This document shows, piece after piece, positions 24,257 to 32,857 of a DNA stretch of 35,189 nt. This stretch comes from a candidate division GN15 bacterium (lineage in GTDB: Bacteria > Zixibacteria > MSB-5A5 > GN15 > FEB-12), in assembly GCA_014727815.1 (NCBI GenBank), contig WJMS01000018.1, positions 1 through 35,189 of the forward strand. Reading direction: 5' to 3'. The translations under genes were made by a program, and so were the position numbers. The notes beneath the pieces were generated by a model, which saw only the letters and a list, made by a program, of their open reading frames with translations, was not told where the DNA came from and did not search any database. Each line of letters begins with the position of its first letter. The first letter of the stretch is position 1.

Positions 24257-25576
24257 ATGCATAAGCAAGACCGCGTACGCACTTTTCACATATCGACTTA
24301 CGGATGCCAGATGAACCTGGCCGACTCCTCCACGCTGGCTTCGACCCTGACCACCCGCGGCTACCGCCGGGTGGCCGAAGAGGCCGAGGCTGACCTGATC
24401 ATTCTCAACACCTGTTCGGTACGGGAGAAAGCCGAGGACCGGGTGTACGGGCGGTTGGGGGAGATCTACAAGTTCAAGAAACGTAAGCCCCATCTCAAGG
24501 TGGCGGTAGTGGGCTGCATGGCCCAGCGACTTGGCCCGGAGTTGAGCCAGCGAGTACCTCACGTCGACTACGTGCTGGGCACCGACCGGGTTTTTGAGTT
24601 GCCCGATGTGCTCGAGGGGCTGGAGGGTACCTCGCCGATCATGACGGCGTTCGGCCACGAGAATATGGATTTGATCGAGCCGATCAAAGAGACGCCGTAT
24701 TCCGGATTTATAACGATCTCGCGTGGCTGCGACAACTACTGTACCTACTGTATCGTGCCGTTCGTGCGGGGCCGCGAGCGGGAGCACTCCGATGACTACA
24801 TCGTTGATGCCGCAAAGAAGATGGCCGACGAGGGTGTAGTGGAACTGACTCTGCTCGGCCAGAATGTCAACAGCTACAAGTACAACGATACTGACTTCCC
24901 GGGCCTGCTTCGCCGGGTGGCACGCGAAACGGGTATCCGGCGAATCCGCTACATGACGTCGCACCCGAAGGATCTCTCCAAGCGGCTGGTCGAGGTGATG
25001 GCTGAGGAGCCGAAACTGATGCCGCATATTCACCTGCCGCTGCAGTCCGGCGCCAATCGAATTCTCAATCGGATGGGGCGAATCTATACGATCGAACACT
25101 ATCTGAAGATCATTGACTACATTCGGTCCAAGCTCGAATATGTTTCGATAACCACCGACCTGATTGTCGGTTTTCCGTCGGAAACCGAGGAGGAGTTTGA
25201 GCTGACGCTGGAGGCGGTACGTCGGATCGGCTATGATTCGGCTTTTATGTTCCGCTATTCGGTACGCCCGGGGACGACCGCCGCCCGATACGCTGATGAT
25301 GTTCCGGAGGAGGACAAGATTCGCCGGCTCAACAGGCTGATTGAGTTGCAGCAAAGTATCGCCTATGAGCGTAACCAGCGTGAAGTCGGCCAGGTGCGGG
25401 AGAGCCTGGTCGAAGGTTACTCGCGGCGCAGCAAAGAGCACATGCGGGCCCGGACGGATGGCAACAAGACGATTTTGTTCCCGGCCGGCGATGTCGCGGC
25501 GGGGACGGTGCTGCCGATCCGGGTAACATCGGCGGACGCCTTTACACTCCACGGAGAGGTTGCGGGGGTGCATTGA
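24257..25576 (+). CDS. miaB: tRNA-2-methylthio-N6-dimethylallyladenosine synthase MiaB
   Basis: From ATG 24257 the product is 439 aa, normal for MiaB. It is a radical-SAM methylthiotransferase that converts i6A37 to ms2i6A37 in tRNAs reading codons that start with U. The N-terminal domain has the three auxiliary-cluster cysteines in YGCQMNLADS, NTCSVREKAEDR and VGCMAQRLG. The radical SAM cluster motif is SRGCDNYCTYC, followed by IVPFVRGRE and LLGQNVNSY, all diagnostic of the MiaB branch rather than MtaB or RimO. A C-terminal TRAM domain covers about the last 60 residues. The ribosome-binding site is weak (CTGGG). The stop codon shares its last A with the ATG of the next gene (TGATG), so the two are translationally coupled. 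Confidence 0.97.
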   Translation: MHKQDRVRTFHISTYGCQMNLADSSTLASTLTTRGYRRVAEEAEADLIILNTCSVREKAEDRVYGRLGEIYKFKKRKPHLKVAVVGCMAQRLGPELSQRVPHVDYVLGTDRVFELPDVLEGLEGTSPIMTAFGHENMDLIEPIKETPYSGFITISRGCDNYCTYCIVPFVRGREREHSDDYIVDAAKKMADEGVVELTLLGQNVNSYKYNDTDFPGLLRRVARETGIRRIRYMTSHPKDLSKRLVEVMAEEPKLMPHIHLPLQSGANRILNRMGRIYTIEHYLKIIDYIRSKLEYVSITTDLIVGFPSETEEEFELTLEAVRRIGYDSAFMFRYSVRPGTTAARYADDVPEEDKIRRLNRLIELQQSIAYERNQREVGQVRESLVEGYSRRSKEHMRARTDGNKTILFPAGDVAAGTVLPIRVTSADAFTLHGEVAGVH

Positions 25577-28518
25577 TGCCGCAAGCGTTGTCGGCGATTC
25601 TGGCGCCGGTCATAGCAATTCTGGCAGTCGTATTTCTGGTAATACGACTGCGCTTCTTTTCTGATGAGCGCCCCGACGGCGGTGTCTTGATGGTCCTTGG
25701 CGGGGTACTGGTTATCGCCGCGGCCCTGTGGGAAACGGTCAAGCTGGCCGGTGAGTACGAACACTGGTTTGTGGCCAATGCCTACGCTTACATCGATCTC
25801 ACGCAAATCCTCGTATTGACTGCCGGGGTGCTGCTGATAACTGCGGCCCTGGCGTTGTATCATGATTTCTGGCAAACCCGCCACGACGAGCTGGGTGAAC
25901 GTCAGAGCAAGCTCGGTATTCTGGAACAACTGCAGGAGGACGCTCGGCAGCCATACCAGGTGGTTGACCTGCTCGGGATGGGGCTGCGCGAGATTATGCT
26001 GCACTGGTCCGATTGCGCGGGAGTGGTTTTCCTTATTCATCGCCAGCGCCGTCAGTTCATCCTGATCGACTCGGTCCGTCTTGACAAGAACGAAACGGCG
26101 CTGATGGAATACCTGCCGCTCCGGCGGAATGTCGTGGCTGAGGCGCTGGAAGAAGGCGCACCGATGATTGGCGGAGGCTTCCAGTTTATCGACCGTGAGG
26201 GCACCGTGGTGCCGTCGCGTTTTCGATCCACGCTGGTCCTGCCGCTGGTGTCGGGGATGGAGAAGCTGGGTGGCATTATGCTCTTCTCCGAGGAAGAAAA
26301 AGCGTTCTCACGGACCGACATTCGTGTACTCGGGCCGGTCGCCGGCTGGCTTGCGGAGCGAGCGAGAGGCACTCGTCTCGGCCGCGAACTCAGCACGGCC
26401 CGGACCGAATTACAGCAACGCACCAACCAGCAGTCATCGGTTCTCCATCGCCTGTCGGCCACAGTTGCCGCGCTGAGCGGCAGTGATGTGGTAGCGGAGT
26501 ACTGCCGCAGCCTGGTGGGGGCGGTGTCGGCGGAATCGGTCCATCTGTGCGGGCTCAGGCATGGGTCGCTGCACATCTATGGCGGCAGCGAACCGCTTCT
26601 GGAATTGTCCGAGAATTTCCGGACGGCGCTGGTCGATGCGATCGATCGCAAGAAGCCGCTCATCCTGAATCAGGAAGCGGTCGATAACGATGGCCGGTCA
26701 CGTGTCGTCATGTCGACTCTCATGTATCCCCTGCCCGATACGGACAGTCGCGATGCGCTTCTGTTTCGCAAGGAAGCGCCGCCCTTTGCCGTCGATGAAG
26801 CAACGCTCAAACGGCTGGAGCTGTTTGCAACGATGGGTCGGTTGGCGCTGGCCAGAACGGACAGCCGTAAACTGGATCTGGCCCGACGGATCGGTTTTGA
26901 CCGGGTGCTGCAGTTACTGACCTCGGAGGGCGAGTTCGAGAAGTCTGAACAGGCTCTGTCGTTTTTCATTCGGCAGATGGCCGACATTGCGTCGGAGCAG
27001 ACGGCTGCGGTTGCGCTGACTCGCCGCGACGGGGGAGTATTGACGGGTTTCGACGGCATCCGCGTGCAAACGTCGCCCGAGGAGATCGTCGTGCAGCCGG
27101 GCGAGGGGACTATCGGGCAGAGCCCGATCTCGCGTCAACCGCATTTCATTGTCGGTCGGGCGCAGGTCAGTGCCGAGTTATCAGTCTATCGCCCGGAAAC
27201 ACAGACATCGTTGTCGCGGCTTTACGGCGAGCGCGGCCTGCCGACCATGCTGGCCTGCTGTCCGCTCATGCGTCTTGATGAGCCGATCGGAGTGGCGCTT
27301 TTTCTTATTCATGATCTGGAGGGTGACCGCCAGGCCGAATGGCAGCGACTGCTCACCCTTGCCACCGGTCTGTTCTCGCTTCGCCTGTCGGTTCTGGCCC
27401 TGCAACAGCAGCAGCTGATTGCTGACGGGGCGGAGGTGGCAGCGGCCGCGCCGGCCGGACTTGTGAATCAGATCAATAACGCGCTCTCGGGGATCATGGG
27501 CAATGCCGAGCTTGCGGCCAGTCGTGACGACATTTCCGGTGAGACGCAGCGACAGTTGCGAAGTATCGTGGTGGAGACCGAGCGGCTGGCCAACCTCGTG
27601 AAGTCATCGCTGATCGACAAGCCCGAGCCGAGTCAGGCGGGGGCGTCGCCGCCCGTATCAGAGACTGCTGGCCTCGCCGGAGTCATCATCGGCGTCCTCG
27701 AGGAGGCCCGGATATCCGGTGACACTTTCATGGCGGGGGGGCGTCCCCGTGAGATCGATCTGCGGCTGGAGGCGACCGAGTCGGCGATGATTGCTGATGA
27801 GGAAATCCGTTCTCTGTTCGAGAGCGCCCTGAATCGGTTTGCTGCCCTGGCTCGTGAGGAAGAGGTGCTGACAGTCGCGGTGTACCAGCGCGATGACTAT
27901 GTGTTTCTGGACCTGTCCCGGCATCCCAGAAACTTCCCGCCGGTCCGTCCGGTGGCCGGGTTTGGCGACTACCGGATTGCGGCCGAGGCATTCCGGGAAC
28001 GGCCGGGGGATGTATTCCTGTCGCGATTGAAGGATGACCCGGCGTACTACGCCCATGACCGACACAGCGATACCCCGAGTTTCCTCTCGTTCAAGTTCCC
28101 GGCGAGTCGCGCCGGAGAATCTGCACCCGCTGCTGCTTTGGCCGGGGCTGGACAGTTTGCCGTGCTGGCGATTGACGATGAGGCGATTATCCTCGACCTC
28201 ATCGTGGCCATGTGTCAGTCGCTGGGCTTTTCGGTCCGGACGGCATCTTCGGGCGAGGCCGGGCTTCAGCTGGCCCGGCAGCAGCACTTCGACCTGGTCC
28301 TGACCGATCTGGCTATGCCCGGGTTGTCCGGGCTGGAAGTAGCCCGGGAGCTGCACAAAGCCCAGCCGGATTTACCGGTCATTCTGGTTACCGGCTGGCA
28401 GGCATCGCTCGACCAGGCCGATCTCGACCGGGCTGGGATTGAGCATGTGCTCTCCAAGCCGTTCCGGATCGAGCAGCTGACCGATATTGTCCGGTCGATT
28501 GCGTCACAATCCGGCTAA
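25576..28518 (+). CDS. Membrane-anchored multi-GAF sensor with a degenerate histidine-kinase core and an intact C-terminal receiver domain
   Basis: A 980-aa protein starting at ATG 25576, overlapping the miaB stop by one base. Three helices lie in the first ~95 residues (ILAPVIAILAVVFLVIRL, GGVLMVLGGVLVIAAALWETV, LTQILVLTAGVLLITAALALY). Three GAF-like domains follow at about 120-280, 295-440 and 450-615. Residues 625-680 resemble a kinase dimerisation helix (LVNQINNALSGIMGNAELA), but the phosphorylatable His of the (A)HEINN pattern is Asn631. The following ~170 residues sit where the ATPase should be and lack a DxGxG box. The C-terminus (from ~858) is a complete receiver: the acidic pair in AIDDE, phosphoacceptor Asp911 in TDLAMPG, Thr in VTGW and Lys in SKPF. 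It therefore probably receives phosphate rather than making it. The next gene may supply the missing His. Confidence 0.85.
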   Translation: MPQALSAILAPVIAILAVVFLVIRLRFFSDERPDGGVLMVLGGVLVIAAALWETVKLAGEYEHWFVANAYAYIDLTQILVLTAGVLLITAALALYHDFWQTRHDELGERQSKLGILEQLQEDARQPYQVVDLLGMGLREIMLHWSDCAGVVFLIHRQRRQFILIDSVRLDKNETALMEYLPLRRNVVAEALEEGAPMIGGGFQFIDREGTVVPSRFRSTLVLPLVSGMEKLGGIMLFSEEEKAFSRTDIRVLGPVAGWLAERARGTRLGRELSTARTELQQRTNQQSSVLHRLSATVAALSGSDVVAEYCRSLVGAVSAESVHLCGLRHGSLHIYGGSEPLLELSENFRTALVDAIDRKKPLILNQEAVDNDGRSRVVMSTLMYPLPDTDSRDALLFRKEAPPFAVDEATLKRLELFATMGRLALARTDSRKLDLARRIGFDRVLQLLTSEGEFEKSEQALSFFIRQMADIASEQTAAVALTRRDGGVLTGFDGIRVQTSPEEIVVQPGEGTIGQSPISRQPHFIVGRAQVSAELSVYRPETQTSLSRLYGERGLPTMLACCPLMRLDEPIGVALFLIHDLEGDRQAEWQRLLTLATGLFSLRLSVLALQQQQLIADGAEVAAAAPAGLVNQINNALSGIMGNAELAASRDDISGETQRQLRSIVVETERLANLVKSSLIDKPEPSQAGASPPVSETAGLAGVIIGVLEEARISGDTFMAGGRPREIDLRLEATESAMIADEEIRSLFESALNRFAALAREEEVLTVAVYQRDDYVFLDLSRHPRNFPPVRPVAGFGDYRIAAEAFRERPGDVFLSRLKDDPAYYAHDRHSDTPSFLSFKFPASRAGESAPAAALAGAGQFAVLAIDDEAIILDLIVAMCQSLGFSVRTASSGEAGLQLARQQHFDLVLTDLAMPGLSGLEVARELHKAQPDLPVILVTGWQASLDQADLDRAGIEHVLSKPFRIEQLTDIVRSIASQSG

Positions 28519-28603
28519 ATCAAGCCATTTTTCTCCCCTGTGACGGTAAGGAAATCAGGCTCCGTCGCCGATACCTTGGATAGGCAACTAAACCGGGGTA
28601 CCG

Positions 28604-29935
28604 ATGGATAAACTGAGTATCATCGACCAGATTCACAAGAGCAACGACCTGCTGTCCATGCCCCAGGCGATCTCCGAGATCCTTGGTGAGATGGACAAGC
28701 CGGAATTCTCCTCCGAAGCCCTGGCCAAGATCATTCTCAAAGATGCTTCTCTCACAGCGCGTATTCTTCAGTTGGCCAACTCGCCGTTCTACCATCGGCT
28801 AAACGACATCAAGAATGTCAACCAGGCGATTCAGGTCCTCGGTTCGACTACGGTCAAGTGCCTGGCCCTGTCGTCATCGGTGCTCAATCCCACGCTGATT
28901 GAAGAGGCCTCCGGGATCAACGTGAAAAACTTCTTCTCGTCGATTCTGACCGTAGCTGCGGCGGCGGAGAAGATTGCCAAGGCGGTGGGATACAAGTCGC
29001 CTGACGTAGCGTTCATAGCCGGCCTGCTGCATCATGTCGGCATTCTGTTTTTCATGCACCACTATCCGGGCGCGTATCGTCGGGTGGTGGGCAAGCAAGT
29101 GCAGGCGTTGACGCTTATAGATGCCGAGCGGGAGGTGTTCGGGATCGATCATGCTGAGGTCGGTTTCCAGCTCTGTGAGCGCTGGCACTTGCCGTCGGAG
29201 ATCTGCGTGTCCGTGAGGGATCACCATTCGTTCACGACGCTCAACGAGCAGGATACGTTGCAGAATGTGATCCGCCTGGCGAGTCTGCTTACCGACGACG
29301 CCGTAACGACGTATGAGTCGGACTTGCAGGATCGGATCATTCGCGTCAACGCGGTTGCTTACTCCCTCGGCCTGGACAAGCCGCAGGTGGATGAACTGAC
29401 GTCATCGCTGCTGGCCGAGACATTGCGGATCGCCAAGTACCTGGATATCGACATCGGCTCGATCGAAGAGGTGATCACGCGCGCCAACAAGGAGATCTGG
29501 AAGACGTACCTGATGGTCGAGAACCTGTTCAAGGAACGGCAGGAGTTGTCGGCCAAGTTGCTCAAGGAGGAGCGGGCGCGGGGCGCCATCCTCTCCAAGA
29601 ACATTGCCATCGCGACCATGTCGCATTACCTGAACAACGCGACCATGGCGATCTACGGTCGGGCTCAGATCATGCGCAAGTGGCACGAAGACGAGTCGCA
29701 TGACAAGTTGCTCGAGAAGCTACCGGCGACACTCGATGTGATCGAGAACTCCATTCGCAAAATCAAGGCGGTGCTGCTCGAGATCAAGGACATTTCACCG
29801 ATCGACGAAGTGAAGTTCTACGACATGTCACAGGCGCTCAATCTCGACGAACGCATTGCCAAGCGAATGGCGACACTCGACGAGGAATCCGGACTGGTGC
29901 TGCCCGAGGAAGCAGTAGATATCCAGCAATCGTAG
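28604..29935 (+). CDS. HDOD-domain protein with a C-terminal His-containing dimerisation helix
   Basis: A 443-aa cytoplasmic protein. Residues about 10-210 form an HDOD domain (LLSMPQAISEILGEMDKPEFS, LKDASLTARILQLANSPFY, VNQAIQVLGSTTVKCLAL, AGLLHHVGILFFMHH, HAEVGFQLCERWHLP). HDOD proteins are non-enzymatic relatives of HD phosphohydrolases used in signalling. A helical stretch follows from about 300, with IAIATMSHYLNNATMAIYGRAQIM around His341. This matches the H-box of histidine-kinase dimerisation domains (S/A-H-x-x-N-N), but there is no ATPase domain after it; the protein ends about 100 residues later. It lies 86 bases after the GAF/receiver gene on the same strand, which has a receiver but lacks the His. 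The start ATG 28604 has only a weak GGGG site. A terminator-like hairpin follows the stop. Confidence 0.85.
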   Translation: MDKLSIIDQIHKSNDLLSMPQAISEILGEMDKPEFSSEALAKIILKDASLTARILQLANSPFYHRLNDIKNVNQAIQVLGSTTVKCLALSSSVLNPTLIEEASGINVKNFFSSILTVAAAAEKIAKAVGYKSPDVAFIAGLLHHVGILFFMHHYPGAYRRVVGKQVQALTLIDAEREVFGIDHAEVGFQLCERWHLPSEICVSVRDHHSFTTLNEQDTLQNVIRLASLLTDDAVTTYESDLQDRIIRVNAVAYSLGLDKPQVDELTSSLLAETLRIAKYLDIDIGSIEEVITRANKEIWKTYLMVENLFKERQELSAKLLKEERARGAILSKNIAIATMSHYLNNATMAIYGRAQIMRKWHEDESHDKLLEKLPATLDVIENSIRKIKAVLLEIKDISPIDEVKFYDMSQALNLDERIAKRMATLDEESGLVLPEEAVDIQQS

Positions 29936-29940
29936 ACCGC

Positions 29941-29968
29941 GCGGGCGCTTGCGCCCGGCCCGCCTTTT
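29941..29968 (+). terminator. Probable terminator after the HDOD gene
   Basis: GCGGGC (29941-29946) pairs with GCCCGC (29958-29963) directly before CTTTT, and an alternative nested hairpin GGGCG-CTTG-CGCCC is also possible. The T-run is short, so read-through into aroC is possible. Confidence 0.6.
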
Positions 29969-29983
29969 CGTTACTATCGCATC

Positions 29984-31186
29984 ATGCTAACCTACCTGAC
30001 ATCAGGGGAGTCCCACGGGCCCCAGCTGACGGCTATTGTCGATGGCCTGCCGGCCGGGCTGACTGTCGCAGTCGATGAGTTAAACTTCCAGATGGCGCGG
30101 CGTCAGAAGGGTTATGGTCGCGGCGGGCGAATGAAGATCGAACAGGATCAGGTGGAGTTTGTCTCCGGCCTGCGGCACAGTCGAACGCTGGGCGGACCGG
30201 TTACGATGGTCATCCGCAACCGGGACTGGGAGAACTGGGTCAATATCATGGATCCGGTGTCGCCGCTACCGGACGATCTACATCTGCGCGAGCAGCGTCT
30301 GGCCCATGAGACGACCATGCCGCGTCCGGGCCATGCCGATCTCGCGGGTGGTATCAAGTACAATCACAAAGACCTTCGCAATGTGCTCGAGCGCGCCTCG
30401 GCGCGCGAGACGGCCGCCCGGGTGGCGGTGGGGTCGTTGTGTCGGCAGTTGCTGGAGCAGTTCGGGGTGCGATTCGCCTCGCATGTGGTGCAGATCGGCG
30501 AGGTCGCGGTGGCACGAGAGCGGTACACGATTGAGCATATCGATGACATCATCGAAAGATCGGAAGCATCCGAGGTGCGCTGCCTGGTTTCGGAAGTGGA
30601 AGCGAAGATGATCGAGGCGATCAAGACGGCAAAGAAGAAGCGCGATTCCCTGGGTGGTGTGGCCGAGGTTATTGTCACCGGTTTGCCGGTTGGGTTGGGC
30701 GGTTTCTCGCAGGGACGGCATCGGCTCGACTCGCAACTGGTGGGGGCGCTTATGTCGATACCGTCAGCGAAAGGCGCCGAGATCGGTCTCGGCTTCGCCG
30801 CGGCGGCGAGGCGCGGTTCGGAGGTGCATGACGAGATCTTCTACGATACCGAGGGTGATCCGCGGAAGAAGAAGTTCGTGCGAAAGACCAATCGGGCCGG
30901 GGGGATCGAGGGTGGTATCACCACCGGTGAACCGATAGTTGCGCGGGTGGCGGTCAAGCCGATCTCTACTTTGAATCGTCCGCTGCAGACGGTCGATGTC
31001 GTGACGAAAGAACCGGCCGAAGCAATGGTGGAACGTACCGACAACTGCGTGGTGCCGGCCGTGGCGGTAATCACCGAGGCGGTGATGGCGATCGAGTTAA
31101 CCGAGGTGTTTCTCGACAAGTTCGGCCGTGACAACATGGCTGAGATCACGCGCAATGTTGAGTCGTTTCTGGCTACTGACTACTAG
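29984..31186 (+). CDS. aroC: Chorismate synthase
   Basis: A 400-aa enzyme of normal length that converts 5-enolpyruvylshikimate-3-phosphate to chorismate, the last common step of aromatic amino-acid synthesis; it needs reduced FMN. The signatures are unmistakable: TSGESHGPQLTAIVDGLPAGL at the start, the three regions RRQKGYGRGGRMKIEQD, RPGHADLAGGIKYNHKDLRNVLERASARETAARVA, and GGIEGGITTGEPI near the C-terminus. The first ATG (29984) lies only 16 bases after the T-run of the preceding hairpin and has no Shine-Dalgarno, which suggests weak or leaderless initiation. No other shikimate-pathway gene is adjacent, so it seems to be a lone aro gene here. Confidence 0.98.
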   Translation: MLTYLTSGESHGPQLTAIVDGLPAGLTVAVDELNFQMARRQKGYGRGGRMKIEQDQVEFVSGLRHSRTLGGPVTMVIRNRDWENWVNIMDPVSPLPDDLHLREQRLAHETTMPRPGHADLAGGIKYNHKDLRNVLERASARETAARVAVGSLCRQLLEQFGVRFASHVVQIGEVAVARERYTIEHIDDIIERSEASEVRCLVSEVEAKMIEAIKTAKKKRDSLGGVAEVIVTGLPVGLGGFSQGRHRLDSQLVGALMSIPSAKGAEIGLGFAAAARRGSEVHDEIFYDTEGDPRKKKFVRKTNRAGGIEGGITTGEPIVARVAVKPISTLNRPLQTVDVVTKEPAEAMVERTDNCVVPAVAVITEAVMAIELTEVFLDKFGRDNMAEITRNVESFLATDY

Positions 31187-31287
31187 ACCTGCGGCGCCTG
31201 CCGCTCCCCGGAAAATTGTTGCCCCACAGCCCGTTATCTCATAGGTTGAAGCATCTATAGAAACGCCAGCATGGGAAAGGAACGGCT

Positions 31288-32781
31288 ATGAACGTGCAGG
31301 TAACCGCCAGTCGGCCCGAAGATATCGCGGTCGACACGCTCGTTGTTTTCACTACCAGTTATGATGCGATACCTCGCGGTGCAATGAAATCGCTTGATGA
31401 TGCGTCCGGGAATATCCTCTCGACGCTGCTTGATTCCGAGGAATTCTCCGGCGCCTCCGGGGAAACCGTGACATTGTACCGTCCCGACGGCTATAGCTGC
31501 GGACGGGTAATCGTGGCGGGACTCGGCGCCAAGCAGGATGTCGATGCCGATTCGTTCCGTCGGGCCATGGGCGTGGTTTCGCGGATGAAGGGGATTCGAT
31601 CGGTTGGTCGCGCGGCATTGTCGTTTGACGCGCATCTCGAGCCGGCCAACGTCGGAGCGGCTGTCGAGGGTTATCTGCTCGGTTCGTTCAAGCTGCTCAA
31701 TTACAAGACGGGTGATGACAGCAGTCTCGACACCAAGCTGGAGTCGCTGGAGATCCTGGTCGACAAGAAGTCCGGTGCCCGCAAGTTCGAAAGTGCGGCG
31801 GAGCGGGGTAAGATCATTGCCGAAGGGCAGATTCTGGCGCGACGGTTATCGGCGACGCCGGCAAACGACCTGACGCCGAAAAAGTACGCCAAAGAAGCGC
31901 AGCGACTGGCCAAAGAGTTCGGCTTCTCCTGTACGGTGCTGGATGAGAAGGCTATCGCGAAGGAGAAGATGGGCGGGGTGATTGCGGTCGGTCAGGGTTC
32001 GGCCGAGCCGCCGCGGTTTCTGATTCTCGAGCACAAAGGGCGCAACGACAAGCAGGCGCCGATCGTGCTGGTCGGCAAGGGCGTGACCTTTGATACCGGT
32101 GGTATCTCTCTTAAGCCGTCGCTCAACATGCACGAGATGAAACAGGATATGACCGGCTCGGCGGTGGTGCTGGCGACTCTGGTGACGGCGGCGCGGCTGG
32201 GGGTCAAGCGCAATATCGTCGGACTGATTCCGGCGACCGAGAACATGCCCTCGGGGACGGCTATAAAGCCGGGCGATATCATCACCATGCGCAAGGGCAA
32301 GACGGTCGAGATCATCAATACCGACGCCGAAGGGCGATTGATCCTGGCCGATGCGCTCGACTATGCCAACAAGTACAAGCCCCAGGCGGTGATCGATATC
32401 GCCACGCTTACGGGCGCCTGCCTGTTTATTCTGGGTTATGCCGGGGCGCCGTTTGTGGGCAACAACAGCAAGCTAACCGACCTGATCCGGGAGGCAGCGG
32501 CCAACACCGCCGAGCGGGTATGGGAAATGCCGCTCTGGGATGACTTCAAGCAGGCCATGAAGTCCGATATTGCCGACCTCGTCAACTCGGGAGGGAGACC
32601 GGCCGGGACGTTGACGGCTGCGGGATTCCTGTCCAACTTTGTCGGTGACTGGCCCTGGGCGCACATCGATATCGCGTACATGGATATGGAGCCAAAGGGG
32701 ACGCCGTACACACCGAAAGGAGCTTCGGGGTTTGGTGTCCGGCTGCTGGTCGATGTGCTCGCCAACTGGAAAAAGGTCTGA
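31288..32781 (+). CDS. pepA: Leucyl aminopeptidase, M17 family
   Basis: A 497-aa cytosolic metallo-aminopeptidase of typical length. It removes N-terminal residues from peptides with two bound metal ions. The C-terminal catalytic domain carries VGKGVTFDTGGISLKPSLNMHEMKQDMTGSAVV (near 260-295) with the Lys and Asp metal ligands, and the family signature NTDAEGRL near 343-350. The N-terminal ~160 residues form the variable domain used for hexamer formation. In some bacteria PepA also binds DNA in site-specific recombination, but nothing here points to that. AAGGAAC lies seven bases before the ATG. It is a single gene with a strong bidirectional terminator behind it. The 101-base gap before it has no convincing promoter. 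Confidence 0.97.
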   Translation: MNVQVTASRPEDIAVDTLVVFTTSYDAIPRGAMKSLDDASGNILSTLLDSEEFSGASGETVTLYRPDGYSCGRVIVAGLGAKQDVDADSFRRAMGVVSRMKGIRSVGRAALSFDAHLEPANVGAAVEGYLLGSFKLLNYKTGDDSSLDTKLESLEILVDKKSGARKFESAAERGKIIAEGQILARRLSATPANDLTPKKYAKEAQRLAKEFGFSCTVLDEKAIAKEKMGGVIAVGQGSAEPPRFLILEHKGRNDKQAPIVLVGKGVTFDTGGISLKPSLNMHEMKQDMTGSAVVLATLVTAARLGVKRNIVGLIPATENMPSGTAIKPGDIITMRKGKTVEIINTDAEGRLILADALDYANKYKPQAVIDIATLTGACLFILGYAGAPFVGNNSKLTDLIREAAANTAERVWEMPLWDDFKQAMKSDIADLVNSGGRPAGTLTAAGFLSNFVGDWPWAHIDIAYMDMEPKGTPYTPKGASGFGVRLLVDVLANWKKV

Positions 32782-32804
32782 GTGGGATCAGCGAGTATAC
32801 AAAA

Positions 32805-32833
32805 AGCCGGTCGCTGTTGCGGCCGGCTTTTTT
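32805..32833. terminator. Bidirectional terminator between pepA and the PD40 gene
   Basis: A 10-bp stem (AGCCGGTCGC with GCGGCCGGCT, one wobble), loop TGTT, flanked by five A's on the left and six T's on the right. It serves the two convergent genes. Confidence 0.92.
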
Positions 32834-32857
32834 CATTACTTGTGTTGTCTCGAGAAG

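Noticed and set aside
24062-25573. 503-aa minus-strand ORF
   Set aside because: Antisense of miaB; no domain features.
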